Shown: positions 8,248-17,109 of the stretch, piece by piece | How the letters are laid out: every line of letters begins with the position of its first letter | Position numbering within the stretch: the first letter of the stretch is position 1 | The notes under the pieces: model-generated | Told to the model about the DNA's origin: nothing | The model's input: the letters and a program-made list of their open reading frames with translations, nothing else | Databases searched by the model: none | Source of the DNA: JBEKCP01 sp049509515 | Lineage (GTDB): Bacteria > Planctomycetota > Planctomycetia > Pirellulales > Thermoguttaceae | Assembly (NCBI GenBank): GCA_049509515.1 | Contig: JBEKZV010000019.1 | Location: 24,392-88,391, forward strand | DNA: 64,000 nt | Direction: 5' to 3' | Translations under genes and position numbers: made by a program

Positions 8248-8320
8248 CGCCTTCGGAAACGGCGGGCAGGGCACCGCGCGGAGCGTGGTCACCCGCTAAA
8301 CTGCTTACGCCCGCCTGCCC
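8248..8320. repeat. Dispersed inverted repeat, family P copy 1
   Basis: GGCGGGCAGGGCAC (8262-8275) is the exact reverse complement of 18462-18475, and CCCGCTAAACTG at 8293-8304 recurs at 18526-18537. Both sit just upstream of respiratory gene starts (actA and coxB). The second copy shows that this is a palindromic repeat rather than a promoter. Confidence 0.65.
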
Positions 8321-8400
8321 ACCGCCCACTGGACGCTTCTTGCCCAGCACGATAGGATGGTTCCGTTATTTGCAGTCCGGTGGAGGGGAGTCGCCAGGGC

Positions 8401-9069
8401 ATGGAGCCGGGACCCTTGTTGACGTTTCCCAAGTGGGCCAACCAGGCGGCCGTCGGCGTGCTGCTGGCCGTGGTCGGACTGCCGCTCTACGCCGGCCTGC
8501 TGCTGGGTTACGGGGCCCATCCGTCGACTTTGAACGTCGGCTATCAGCCCGTGCAGCCGGTGCCCTATAGCCATGCCCTGCACGTCGGCAAGCTCGGCCT
8601 GGACTGCCGCTACTGCCACACGACGGTGGAGCAGACCGCGATGGCCGCCCTGCCGCCCACGGACGTGTGCATGAACTGCCACCACGCCATCCTGCCCGAC
8701 TCGCCGCAGCTTGGCGAGATTCGCCGCAGCTACGTCGAGGGCACGCCGGTCCGCTGGATCAAGGTCCACGACCTGGCCGAGTACGTCTATTTCAATCACA
8801 GCGCCCACGTCACGGCGGGCGTGGGGTGCAGCGAGTGCCACGGCCCGGTCCAGCAGATGGCGCGGGTGCGGACGGTCGCGCCCTTGAACATGGCCTGGTG
8901 CCTGGAGTGCCACCGCAACCCCGAATCGCATCTGCGGCCGCGGGACCAGGCAACCAACATGGATTGGACGCCGCCGGCCGACGCGGAGATCCGGACCGCT
9001 CTGGGCAAGGAACTCCGCGAGAAGTACCACGTCCACCCGAACACGGACTGCGTGACATGCCACCGGTGA
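8401..9069 (+). CDS. actA: Alternative complex III subunit A, pentaheme cytochrome c
   Basis: 222 aa if ATG 8401 is used (GGAGGGGAG at 8383-8390); a GTG at 8380 is less likely. One N-terminal membrane anchor (VGVLLAVVGLPLYAGLLLGYG) is followed by a periplasmic part with five CxxCH heme sites: CRYCH, CMNCH, CSECH, CLECH and CVTCH. This is the pattern of ActA, the multiheme electron-transfer subunit of the quinol:electron acceptor oxidoreductase that replaces the bc1 complex in many bacteria. First gene of actABCDEF. Electrons from ActB Fe-S clusters and quinol would pass through it toward ActE and the downstream caa3 oxidase. The end overlaps the start of actB. Confidence 0.92.
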   Translation: MEPGPLLTFPKWANQAAVGVLLAVVGLPLYAGLLLGYGAHPSTLNVGYQPVQPVPYSHALHVGKLGLDCRYCHTTVEQTAMAALPPTDVCMNCHHAILPDSPQLGEIRRSYVEGTPVRWIKVHDLAEYVYFNHSAHVTAGVGCSECHGPVQQMARVRTVAPLNMAWCLECHRNPESHLRPRDQATNMDWTPPADAEIRTALGKELREKYHVHPNTDCVTCHR

Positions 9070-12000
9070 AGGAAAGCTCCCCTCTCCCTCCGGGAGAGGG
9101 ACCGCAAGCGGTGCCCGGGGTGAGGGCCTCCGGGGCGCGCGAGCACGCCCCCGTGCCGTTCGGCGGCCGGCGGCAGCGGCGAAACCGCAAGCGACCTGCA
9201 ACCGCGGATTCAGGTGCCCACTCCCGCCGCGATTTCCTCACGCTGATGGGGGCCTCGGTGGGGCTAGCGGGGTTGGGCGGCTGCATCCGCATGCCGGAGG
9301 AGAAGCTTGCCCCCTATGCCCGGCGGCCGGTCGGCCGCAGCCCGGGGGTGCCGGTGACATACGCCACGGCGATGGAGATTGGCGGGGTGGCGCAGGGCCT
9401 CTTGGTCACCTGCGTGGACGGCCGGCCGGTGAAGATCGAGGGCAATCCGCTGCACCCCTTGAACCAGGGCGCGACCGACGCGATCGCCCAGGCCTCGATC
9501 CTGGACCTTTACGATCCAGACCGCAGCCGCGGCGTGATCCGCCGCGTGAACGGCGAGCGGACCGAGAGCAGTTGGGAAGAGTTCGCCCGCTGGGCCAAAG
9601 GCGTTTTCAAGGGTGGTCGTGGGCAGGTCTGCGTACTTAGCGGGGTTTCTGGCTCGCCCAGCCTGGCGGGCATGCGGCAGCGGCTGGACAAGGCCACGGG
9701 GGGCACCGTGTGGCTGGACTGTGGGCCGCTTGATTACGATGGCACCGAGTGGGTCACAGAGTTGTCGCGGGCGAAGGTGATTGTGGCGCTGGATGCGGAC
9801 CTGTTCGGGGGCGGCGATCCGCTGGCCATCAAGTATGCCCGCGACTTCGCCGCCGCCCGGGTCGGCACCGCCAGCCGCCTCTATGTGGTCGAGCCGGCCT
9901 TTACGATCACCGGTGCCTGCGCCGACCACCGCCGCCCTGTACGTGCGGGCCTGATCGGCGCCGTGGCCGCGCAATTGGCGCGCGCCCTGGACGTGGACAA
10001 CGACGGCAAGGAGGTGGCGAGCGGCGTCGACGCCTCGTTTGTCCGGCGGGTCGCGGCCGACCTTAAGGCCAATCCGGGCCGCTCGGTCGTGGTGGCGGGG
10101 CCACGGCAGCCTCCCGGGGTCCGCGACCTGGCCGCGGCGATCAATCAGAGGCTCGGGAACATTGGGAAGACGATCGTTCACTACCCCGTTTTCGTGGCCG
10201 ACCGGCACGTTAGCGGCTCCCCGCTGGCAGGTTTTGGCGCATGCCTTGAGGACTTGTGCAGGCACGGCGGAGTCAATGCCTTAGTGATCCTCGGCGGCAA
10301 TCCGGTATACAGTGCCCCGCCGGGCTTCCGACTTGCCAAAGCGATCCAGGAAATCCCCAACACGATTCACCTCTCGCTCTACGAGGACGAGACCTCGCAA
10401 TTATGCCAATGGCATCTTTCGGAGGCGCATTACCTGGAAGCCTGGGGCGACGCGCGGACCTACGACGGCACGCTCAGTGTCGCCCAGCCCACGATCGAGC
10501 CGCTATTCGACGGCCGTAGCGCGATCGAGGCCTTGGCCCTGTTGACGGGCGACCAGGCGGGCATCGACGGCGGCGGCTATGAAATTGTGCGCCGCACCTG
10601 CCGCGAGCTGCTCGGCAGGGAATTCAGCGAGTGGAATTGGAAGAAATGGCTCGCCGACGGCCTCGTGGCGGGCACGGCCTGGAAGCTGGGGAACTCGGTC
10701 GTTGACTACATGAGTATCGAGGAACCGGGCCTCACGAAGGAGCCGGAAGGCCTCGATCTGGTCTTCTTCACCGATCCAAAGGTCTACGACGGGCGGTTCG
10801 CCAATAACGGCTGGCTTCAGGAGATGCCCGACCCAATGACCCGGCTCACTTGGGGCAATGCGGCACTGATCAGCCCGGGGACCGCCGAGCGGCTGGGTGT
10901 GGAGTCCGATGACGTGGTGGCCCTGGAGGCCGATGGGGTCGAGGTCCGCGTACCGGTGCTCATCCAGCCAGGCACGGCCGACGGCGTGATCGGGCTGGCC
11001 TTGGGCTACGGGCGGACCGCGGCTGGCAGCGTCGGCAACGGCGTCGGCCAGAATGCTTACCTCCTGCGGACCAGTGAAAACATGGGCTGGCGGAGCGGCG
11101 TCAAAGTGCGGCCCACGGGCGAAAAATACAAGCTGGCCACCGTCCAGGACCATCACGTCATCGACCGCGTGGGCAAAGAGGCCATCCGCGTCCGCGTTCC
11201 CGAGCTGGTCCACGAGGTGACGCTGGAACAGTTACGGGCGAAGCCGCAAGCGGCAGACCGGCCCGCCCGCTCCATCTACGACGAGCACCCGATGAGCGGC
11301 GGGGTGGCCGGCGAGGTGGACCCGGCCGGGATGCCAAAGCACGACCGGCACCGCTGGGGCATGGCGATCGACCTGTCGGCCTGCACCGGCTGCGGGGCGT
11401 GCGTGGTGGCCTGCCAGGCGGAGAACAATATCCCGATCGTCGGCAAGGAGCAGGTGCTCCACGGCCGCGAGATGCACTGGATCCGCGTGGACAGGTATTT
11501 CGTCGAGCCCTCACCCCCGGGTACCCGCTTGCGGGTGCCTATCCCAAAGGGCGAGGGGAGACAGTCACCAGCCACCAGCCACTCGCCACTCGCCGCTGTC
11601 CGGTCCGTCCACCAGCCGGTGCCGTGCATGCAGTGCGAGAACGCACCGTGCGAGGAGGTCTGCCCGTTCGGGGCGACCACGCACAGCCAGGAAGGCCTGA
11701 ACATGATGACCTACAACCGCTGCGTGGGCACCCGCTACTGCTCGAACAACTGCCCGTACAAGGTGCGGCGGTTCAATTTCTTCGACTACAACTGCGGCAC
11801 CCTGAAGGACCTTTATGTGCCCAACCTGCTCCGCCGGCCGATCTCCGAGCTCCTGCGGATGCAGAAGAACCCGGACGTGACCGTGCGGATGCGGGGCGTG
11901 ATGGAGAAGTGTACCTATTGCATCCAGCGGATCGAGGCGGCGCGGATCGCAGCCAAGCGGGAAGGCGACCGGCCCATTGCCGACGGCGAAATCCGCACGG

Positions 12001-12218
12001 CCTGCCAGCAGGTCTGCCCGGCGCGGGCCATCGTCTTCGGCGACTTGAACGACAAGAAAAGCCGCGTGTCGCAGGTCCAGGCCCTGGGCCGCAGCTACGG
12101 CCTGTTGGATCGGGAGTTGAACACCAAGCCGCGGACGCGGTACCTCGCCCGGGTCCGCAACCCGGCCCCGGGCCTGGACGCGGAGTTGTACGCCGGCGAG
12201 GAAGAGCGCGAAGGGTGA
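9057..12218 (+). CDS. actB: Alternative complex III subunit B, molybdopterin-oxidoreductase-like domain fused to Fe-S domain
   Basis: About 1053 aa; ATG 9057 overlaps the end of actA, and GTG 9066 is an alternative. A twin-arginine-like SRRDFLTLMGASVGLAGLGGC precedes a molybdopterin-oxidoreductase-like half, which lacks the cofactor in known ActB proteins. The C-terminal half binds Fe-S clusters: CTGCGACVVACQ, CMQCENAPCEEVC, CVGTRYCSNNCPYK and CTYC...CQQVC. Three stretches are repeat-derived: the N-terminus before the signal (9078-9127), the AKPQAA linker (11238-11254) and a loop inside the Fe-S domain between the first and second cysteine groups (11508-11600). These make the N-terminus and that loop unlike ordinary ActB. 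Confidence 0.92.
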   Translation: MPPVKESSPLPPGEGPQAVPGVRASGAREHAPVPFGGRRQRRNRKRPATADSGAHSRRDFLTLMGASVGLAGLGGCIRMPEEKLAPYARRPVGRSPGVPVTYATAMEIGGVAQGLLVTCVDGRPVKIEGNPLHPLNQGATDAIAQASILDLYDPDRSRGVIRRVNGERTESSWEEFARWAKGVFKGGRGQVCVLSGVSGSPSLAGMRQRLDKATGGTVWLDCGPLDYDGTEWVTELSRAKVIVALDADLFGGGDPLAIKYARDFAAARVGTASRLYVVEPAFTITGACADHRRPVRAGLIGAVAAQLARALDVDNDGKEVASGVDASFVRRVAADLKANPGRSVVVAGPRQPPGVRDLAAAINQRLGNIGKTIVHYPVFVADRHVSGSPLAGFGACLEDLCRHGGVNALVILGGNPVYSAPPGFRLAKAIQEIPNTIHLSLYEDETSQLCQWHLSEAHYLEAWGDARTYDGTLSVAQPTIEPLFDGRSAIEALALLTGDQAGIDGGGYEIVRRTCRELLGREFSEWNWKKWLADGLVAGTAWKLGNSVVDYMSIEEPGLTKEPEGLDLVFFTDPKVYDGRFANNGWLQEMPDPMTRLTWGNAALISPGTAERLGVESDDVVALEADGVEVRVPVLIQPGTADGVIGLALGYGRTAAGSVGNGVGQNAYLLRTSENMGWRSGVKVRPTGEKYKLATVQDHHVIDRVGKEAIRVRVPELVHEVTLEQLRAKPQAADRPARSIYDEHPMSGGVAGEVDPAGMPKHDRHRWGMAIDLSACTGCGACVVACQAENNIPIVGKEQVLHGREMHWIRVDRYFVEPSPPGTRLRVPIPKGEGRQSPATSHSPLAAVRSVHQPVPCMQCENAPCEEVCPFGATTHSQEGLNMMTYNRCVGTRYCSNNCPYKVRRFNFFDYNCGTLKDLYVPNLLRRPISELLRMQKNPDVTVRMRGVMEKCTYCIQRIEAARIAAKREGDRPIADGEIRTACQQVCPARAIVFGDLNDKKSRVSQVQALGRSYGLLDRELNTKPRTRYLARVRNPAPGLDAELYAGEEEREG
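9078..9127. repeat. Family D copy 3, in the 5' coding part of actB
   Basis: CCCTCTCCCTCCGGGAGAGG, then CCGCAAGCGG, then GGGGTGAGGGCC. It is read in frame as SPLPPGEGPQAVPGVRAS ahead of the twin-arginine motif of ActB. Confidence 0.75.
11238..11254 (+). repeat. 17-bp repeat GCGAAGCCGCAAGCGGC, read as AKPQAA in ActB
   Basis: Identical 17-mers occur at 22888-22904 and 22927-22943 (both minus) and 25289-25305 (plus). All four are read in the same frame as A-K-P-Q-A-A in their host gene. Confidence 0.9.
11508..11600. repeat. Family D copy 4 inside the Fe-S domain of actB
   Basis: CCCTCACCCCCGGGTACCC, then CGCTTGCGGGTGCC and GGGCGAGGGG, followed by short iterations of CACCAGCCAC/CACTCGCCACTCGCC. 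It is read in frame as a proline/arginine-rich loop just before the CMQCENAPC cysteine cluster. Confidence 0.7.
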
Positions 12219-12289
12219 TTCAGGCGATCATGGCCGTCACGACCTATACGTCCGATCCGTCCGATCCGTCCGAGCGGTAATTGCAGCCC

Positions 12290-13702
12290 ATGCCCACCAC
12301 CCCCTACCCCCACGAGCTCGACAACACGGCGGAGGACCCGCGGCGGCGAGCCGTCCTGGTGGCCGGCCAGCCGGGGCAGGGCCCGCACGAGGTCACCGCG
12401 GCGATCGCCGGCGTGAGCGAGGCCCGCCGCGCCCCCAAGGCCTGGTACGCGGCCCTCGGCGTCGCCATGCTGGGGGTGGGCGTGCTCGTGTTGATGGTCC
12501 TGTACCTGATCTTCACCGGGGTGGGCGTGTGGAACGTGAACCGCCCCGTCTGCTGGGCCTTCGACATCACGAACTTCGTCTTCTGGATCGGCATCGGGCA
12601 CGCCGGCACGCTGATCTCGGCCATCCTCTTCCTGTTCCGCCAGAGGTGGCGGACGAGCATCAACCGCTTCGCCGAGGCCATGACGATCTTCGCGGTGATG
12701 TGCGCCGGGCTGTTTCCGGGCATCCACGTGGGCCGCGTGTGGCTGGTCTACTGGCTCGCCCCGTATCCGAACCAGATGGGCACCTGGCCGAACTTCATGA
12801 GCCCACTGCTCTGGGACGTGATGGCCGTGAGCACCTACGCCACGGTGTCGCTTTTGTTCTGGTACCTGGGCATGGTGCCCGACCTGGCCACGCTCCGCGA
12901 CCGGGCCACCACCCGCTGGCGGTTCACCATCTACGGCATTTTGAGCCTGGGGTGGCGGGGGAGCCAGCGGCACTGGCACGTCTACGAAAAGGCCTACCTG
13001 CTCCTGGCCGCCCTGGCCACGCCGCTGGTGCTCTCCGTCCACAGCGTGGTGAGCTTCGACTTCGCGGTTTCGCAGCTTCCCGGCTGGCACTCGACGATCT
13101 TCCCGCCGTACTTCGTGGCGGGGGCCATCTTCAGCGGATTCGCCATGGTCCTGACGCTGGCGATCCCCGCCCGGGAGCTGTTCGGCCTGAAGGACTTCAT
13201 CACCCTGCGGCACCTGGACAACATGGCGAAGATCACGCTGGTGACCGGGCTGATGGTGGCGTACTCCTACGTTATGGAATTCTTCATGGCCTGGTACAAC
13301 GGCAACCCGTGGGAGCAGTTCCAGATGCTCGAGCGCGAGATGGGCCCGATGGGCTGGTGCGGCTGGGTGATGCTGATTTGCAACGTCGCCGTGCCGCAGC
13401 TCCTCTGGTTCCGCTTCGCCCGGCGAAACGTGTGGCTGCTGCTGGTCATCAGCATCCTGATCAACGTCGGCATGTGGTTCGAGCGGTTCGTGATCATCGT
13501 GATCGGGCTGCACCGCGACTTCCTGCCGTCGAGCTGGGGCAGCTACTGGCCGAGCTACGTCGAGGTGCTGACGCTAGTGGGCAGCTTCGGGCTGTTCTTG
13601 ACGTTGTTTCTCCTGTTCTGCCGCTTCCTGCCCATGGTGGCGATGGCCGAGGTCAAGGCGATCCTGCCGGGGGATGCCGGCAGTTCAGGCGAACACGGCT
13701 GA
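12290..13702 (+). CDS. actC: Alternative complex III subunit C, NrfD-like quinol-binding membrane protein
   Basis: 470 aa; ATG 12290 is preferred to the TTG at 12281. About ten hydrophobic segments, with the NrfD/PsrC-like pattern in which conserved polar residues near the periplasmic side form the quinol site (for example FDITNFVFWIGIGHAG and the HSVVSFDFAVSQLPGWHSTIFPPYF block). ActC is the proposed quinol oxidation and proton-translocating subunit. It follows actB after 71 bases that include a TCCGATCCG triplicate. It precedes a 215-base AT-rich repeat block that separates it from actD. Confidence 0.92.
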   Translation: MPTTPYPHELDNTAEDPRRRAVLVAGQPGQGPHEVTAAIAGVSEARRAPKAWYAALGVAMLGVGVLVLMVLYLIFTGVGVWNVNRPVCWAFDITNFVFWIGIGHAGTLISAILFLFRQRWRTSINRFAEAMTIFAVMCAGLFPGIHVGRVWLVYWLAPYPNQMGTWPNFMSPLLWDVMAVSTYATVSLLFWYLGMVPDLATLRDRATTRWRFTIYGILSLGWRGSQRHWHVYEKAYLLLAALATPLVLSVHSVVSFDFAVSQLPGWHSTIFPPYFVAGAIFSGFAMVLTLAIPARELFGLKDFITLRHLDNMAKITLVTGLMVAYSYVMEFFMAWYNGNPWEQFQMLEREMGPMGWCGWVMLICNVAVPQLLWFRFARRNVWLLLVISILINVGMWFERFVIIVIGLHRDFLPSSWGSYWPSYVEVLTLVGSFGLFLTLFLLFCRFLPMVAMAEVKAILPGDAGSSGEHG

Positions 13703-13729
13703 GAAAGGGCAAAGAAATCCCAAATCTCA

Positions 13730-13945
13730 AGCTTCAAATCCCAAACAAATCCGAATCACGCAAAGCCAAATGACAGAAACGCTGCCGCAACAGGCAGAAG
13801 AAATCACAAAACACAAATCACAAACAAATCCGAATCACGCAAATCCCAATGACAGAAACGCCGCCGGAAGAGGTTTGGGACATTGGTTCTTGGGATTTTG
13901 AATTTGTTTGGGATTTGGGATTTGGGATTTGGAATTTGGAATTTT
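13730..13945. repeat. AT-rich composite repeat in the actC-actD gap
   Basis: Two direct 41-base copies (13742-13782 and 13821-13861; core ACAAATCCGAATCACGCAAA) lie between inverted tracts of CAAATCCCAAA type on the left (13730-13760) and TTTGGGATTTGGGATTTGG type on the right (13896-13945). The base composition is strikingly AT-rich against the surrounding genes. No ORF with coding character was seen in the gap 13703-13982. Confidence 0.85.
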
Positions 13946-13982
13946 GGGCGCCTGTAGGTTCTCAACCCGGTTCGAGCTGTCT

Positions 13983-14561
13983 ATGAGCGAAATCGAACAC
14001 CGGCGACTGTGGGGCCTCCTGGCCGAATACCGCGACGCCGCGGCGCTGCGGGCGGCGGCCGAGGCGGTCCGCGATGCCGGTTACACCCGCTGGGACTGCC
14101 ACTCGCCCTACCCCGTCCACGGCCTGGACCGGGCGATGGGCATCCGGCCGACGATCTTGCCGTGGATCGTGCTGGCGGGGGGGCTGGGGGGCTGCGGCGT
14201 CGCCCTGGGGATGCAGTGGTACTGCAACTCGCCGCTGACGGCCAGCGCCGCCGCGGGCGGATTGGCCGGCTTCCCCCTGATCTTCAGCGGAAAACCCTAC
14301 TGGAGCCTGGCGGCCAACATCCCGATCGCCTTCGAGCTGACGGTGCTCGGGGCGGCGCTGGCGGCGTTTTTCGGGCTGTGGGCGCTGGTGCGGCTGCCCC
14401 GGCTGTACTTCCCAGCCTTCGACAGCCGGCGGTTCCGCCGCGCCACGGACGACGGCTTGCTGCTGGTGATCGAGGCGACCGACCCCGGCTTCGATCCCGC
14501 CGCGACGAAGGACATGCTCCTGGCGACCGGACCTGTAGCGGTCGAAGAAATCTTGGAATGA
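13983..14561 (+). CDS. actD: Alternative complex III subunit D (DUF3341 membrane protein)
   Basis: 192 aa from ATG 13983; upstream in-frame codons are repeat-derived. The N-terminal soluble part (LLAEYRDAAALRAAAEAVRDAGYTRWD, then SPYPVHGLD) is diagnostic for DUF3341/ActD. Two membrane helices follow (ILPWIVLAGGLGGCGVALGMQW and IAFELTVLGAALAAFFGLWAL), with FSGKPYWS between them. A short cytoplasmic tail ends in GPVAVEEI. It is a structural subunit of the complex with no cofactor. Isolated from its neighbours by repeat blocks on both sides. Confidence 0.9.
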   Translation: MSEIEHRRLWGLLAEYRDAAALRAAAEAVRDAGYTRWDCHSPYPVHGLDRAMGIRPTILPWIVLAGGLGGCGVALGMQWYCNSPLTASAAAGGLAGFPLIFSGKPYWSLAANIPIAFELTVLGAALAAFFGLWALVRLPRLYFPAFDSRRFRRATDDGLLLVIEATDPGFDPAATKDMLLATGPVAVEEILE

Positions 14562-14616
14562 GAAACGTTTTGCAAGATCGGGGAATGCTTGAGGGAGAGG
14601 TTTATCGGGAAGGGAT

Positions 14617-14713
14617 TTCACGCAAAGGCGCGAAGCCGCCAAGGCGCAAAGCATGATCAATATTGATTCTTGCTTGACTTCGCGGCTTTGCGGCTTGGCG
14701 CCTTTGCGTGGGA
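14617..14713. repeat. Family A inverted repeat, copy 2 (actD-actE gap)
   Basis: Left arm 14617-14652 (ACGCAAAGGCGCGAAGCCG) and right arm 14676-14713 (CTTGGCGCCTTTGCGTGGG) are imperfect reverse complements around a short AT-rich loop. Modules are the same as at 654-894. Confidence 0.8.
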
Positions 14714-14795
14714 AGACCGCAAACTGGGCCCAGATTTTCACGTCCACCCTTTTTCACAACACCGCTTCGATTACTTGAAGTTCGATAGACCCGTC

Positions 14796-15563
14796 ATGTC
14801 GCCGACCCGGATTGCCGTGGGTATTGTCTTGTTGCTGGTGGCCCTGGTGCCGCCGGGCTTGATCGCTCTGCGGCGGTCGCGGCCGTCGCCCGTTCCGCCG
14901 CTGCACCCGATCCTGGACATGGTCCGGCAGCCGAAGTTCCCCCCGCAGCGCGGCAACCCGATGTTTGCCGACGGCCGGGCGATGCGGCCACCCGTGCCGG
15001 GTACCGAGGCCCGGGAGGATCTCGTCGTGTCCAGCCAGGTGCTCGTTGACGCCGGGCCGGCCCGCTTCGTCGACGGCCGTGAGAAACCGCTGGTGCCGCA
15101 GGACGGGGCCGAGTACGAGCGCCTCGTCGGCGGCCTCCGGCGCCGAGCGGGCAAACTGGAGTTCGTGCCGCAGATCCCGACCTCGATCCCGGTGAGCATG
15201 GACCTGATGCGGCGGGGCCGGGAGCGGTTCAACGTCTATTGCGCCCCCTGCCATGGGGCCGGGGGTTACGGCGACGGGATGGTGGCCCGGCGGGCTGCCG
15301 AAATGCAGACTTCCGGCGCCGGCACCGCCTCGGGCTGGGCCGCCCCGACCAACTACCACACCAAGGACGTGCGGGCCCGGCCCCCCGGCTACATCTTCAA
15401 CACCATTACCCACGGCATCCGCACCATGCCCGCCTATGATAAGCAAGTCCCCGTCTTCGACCGCTGGGCGATCACGGCCTACGTCAAGGCCCTCCAGCGG
15501 AGCCAGGACGCCAAGGCCGAGGACGTTCCGGAGGTGGAACAAGCGCAGTTTGAGAAACCCTGA
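14796..15563 (+). CDS. actE: Alternative complex III subunit E, monoheme cytochrome c
   Basis: 255 aa from ATG 14796; the 42 upstream in-frame codons come largely from repeat A and are excluded. One N-terminal anchor (AVGIVLLLVALVPPGLIAL) is followed by a conserved PMFADGRAMRPPVPGT segment and one CxxCH heme site (YCAPCHGAGGYGDG). The axial methionine is probably in the TMPAY motif near the end. This is the membrane-anchored cytochrome of ACIII that hands electrons onward, here plausibly to the heme-c-bearing CoxB. Nine bases separate it from actF. Confidence 0.92.
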   Translation: MSPTRIAVGIVLLLVALVPPGLIALRRSRPSPVPPLHPILDMVRQPKFPPQRGNPMFADGRAMRPPVPGTEAREDLVVSSQVLVDAGPARFVDGREKPLVPQDGAEYERLVGGLRRRAGKLEFVPQIPTSIPVSMDLMRRGRERFNVYCAPCHGAGGYGDGMVARRAAEMQTSGAGTASGWAAPTNYHTKDVRARPPGYIFNTITHGIRTMPAYDKQVPVFDRWAITAYVKALQRSQDAKAEDVPEVEQAQFEKP

Positions 15564-15572
15564 ACAACCAAC

Positions 15573-17006
15573 ATGACGACAGGCGATTCCGAGTCCCAAC
15601 CGATGTCGCTCGACCCGCACGGCGCCGAACTCCAGATGTCCGGGGCGGTGGCGGGCATGGCCGTGCCGGGCGCGGTGCTGACGGTGGCGGGCCTCGCCGC
15701 GGCCTGCGGGCTGGCCCTGTGTTCGTCGCAGCCGGGCGGCCTCTTCCTGCACGCCTACCTGGTCGCCTACGCCTTTTTCCTTTCGATCACGCTGGGCGGA
15801 CTGTTCTTCGTGATGCTGCACCACCTGGCGCGGGCCGGCTGGAGCGTCACCCTCCGCCGCCTGGCCGAGGCCCTGGCCGGCAACATCGGCTTGATGGGCG
15901 TGCTGGCGATCCCGTTGCTGGTGGGGATGGGCGAAATCTACCCGTGGGCCAGCCTCGAAGACTGGTCCCGGCGGGCCGGGGTCGCCCCTGTCACTGTGCG
16001 AGATGCGTCCGCCAGCGGGTCCGAGGTGACGGTAACGTTCATCGGCCCGCTGCCCGTCTATTACCTTTCTCCCCCCGCCTTCATCGCCCGGCTGGTCGCC
16101 TACTTCCTGATCCTGGGCGGCCTTGTGTGGTATCTCCGCAGCCGCTCGATCCGCCAGGACGCCGACGGCGACCCGCGGTGGAGCCGGCGAATGGAGTGGG
16201 TCTCGACGCCGGGCATGATCCTCCTGGCCCTGGTGGCCAGCTTCGCCTCGTTCGATCTGTTGATGGGCCTCCAGCCCAACTGGTCCTCGACGATCTTCGG
16301 CGTCTATTTCTTCATCGGCAGCGTGTTGGCCGGGCTGGTGACGCTGGTGCTCCTGGCCCGCTGGCTCCAGGCCCGCGGCCGCCTGGGCCCGTCCGTCAGC
16401 ATCGAGCACTACCACGACCTGGGCAAACTGGCGTTCGCCTTCGTCTTCTTTTGGGGGTACATCGCCTTCGGGCAGTACTTGCTGATCTGGTATGCCAACA
16501 TGCCGGAGGAGACGCAGTTCTACATGGTCCGGCAGATCGGGCCCTGGGCGTGGGTTTCGATCGCCCTGGTGGTGTTCCAACTCTTGATTCCGTTCCTCGG
16601 ACTGCTCTCGCGGCACGCGAAGCGGAACTTGAAGGTCTTGAGCTTCTGGGCCGTCTGGCTCCTGGCCGCACACCTCTTCGACCTGTACTGGATCGTGATG
16701 CCCAACCTGTATGTCCGGCAGATGCCCGCGGCGGTGGGGGCGCCGCCGGGCACCCCGCTCCGCAAGGTGCTGGCCGAGCTGTTGGCCTCGAACCAGTCGG
16801 TCTACGAGCTGGCGCCGAAGTATGCGCAGTTCATGTCGAATGTCGCCGCCCCGCTGCAGCCGCTCTCCGTGGCGGTGGTGCTGGCCCTGGTGGCCGGCAT
16901 GGGGGGCCTGTACCTGATGAGCACGGCGCGGTTGCTGGCCGGTGCGGCCCTGGTGCCGGTCGGCGATCCCCGCCTGGACGAATCGCTGGCGTTCGAGAAT
17001 ACTTGA
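15573..17006 (+). CDS. actF: Alternative complex III subunit F, NrfD-like membrane protein
   Basis: 477 aa, about ten transmembrane helices, paralogous to ActC. Conserved ActF features include the early HAYLVAYAFFLSITLGGLFFVMLHHL helix, the IYPW motif after helix 3, QPNWSSTIFGVYFFIGS and the FAFVFFWGYIAFGQYLLIWYANMPEET block. ActF is thought to take part in proton translocation without a cofactor. The next feature is a perfect family B hairpin at 17026-17060, then the small membrane protein gene, so the operon probably continues. Confidence 0.92.
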   Translation: MTTGDSESQPMSLDPHGAELQMSGAVAGMAVPGAVLTVAGLAAACGLALCSSQPGGLFLHAYLVAYAFFLSITLGGLFFVMLHHLARAGWSVTLRRLAEALAGNIGLMGVLAIPLLVGMGEIYPWASLEDWSRRAGVAPVTVRDASASGSEVTVTFIGPLPVYYLSPPAFIARLVAYFLILGGLVWYLRSRSIRQDADGDPRWSRRMEWVSTPGMILLALVASFASFDLLMGLQPNWSSTIFGVYFFIGSVLAGLVTLVLLARWLQARGRLGPSVSIEHYHDLGKLAFAFVFFWGYIAFGQYLLIWYANMPEETQFYMVRQIGPWAWVSIALVVFQLLIPFLGLLSRHAKRNLKVLSFWAVWLLAAHLFDLYWIVMPNLYVRQMPAAVGAPPGTPLRKVLAELLASNQSVYELAPKYAQFMSNVAAPLQPLSVAVVLALVAGMGGLYLMSTARLLAGAALVPVGDPRLDESLAFENT

Positions 17007-17025
17007 TGCGACCGAAGGGACAAAG

Positions 17026-17090
17026 GTAGGGTGGGTCGAGCGGAGCGAGCCCCACCCTACGCTCTGTAACCCCCCGACGCAGTCGGGGGG
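17026..17090. repeat. Family B copy 2 (perfect hairpin) plus family C hairpin copy 1
   Basis: 17026-17060 is a self-complementary GTAGGGTGGG...CCCACCCTAC. At 17071-17090 CCCCCGACGCAGTCGGGGGG forms a second hairpin, followed by CTTT. Similar GACTGCGTC-centred hairpins lie at 29747-29768 and 32465-32485. It could attenuate transcription, but it is a dispersed repeat without a T-run. Confidence 0.85.
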
Positions 17091-17109
17091 CTTTGAGGGA
17101 AGATTGACG

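Noticed and set aside
8293..8304. CCCGCTAAACTG before both actA and coxB as a shared promoter element
   Set aside because: The second copy is one arm of a larger palindrome (18424-18537) and the first belongs to the same repeat, so it is better explained as a dispersed element.
13730..13945. CRISPR-like array from the repeated ACAAATCCGAATC units
   Set aside because: Only two copies, no regular spacers and no cas genes; the block is an inverted-repeat element.
17071..17095. Intrinsic terminator after actF
   Set aside because: The hairpin is followed by CTTTGAGG rather than a T-run, belongs to a dispersed family, and the downstream genes clearly continue the cluster.
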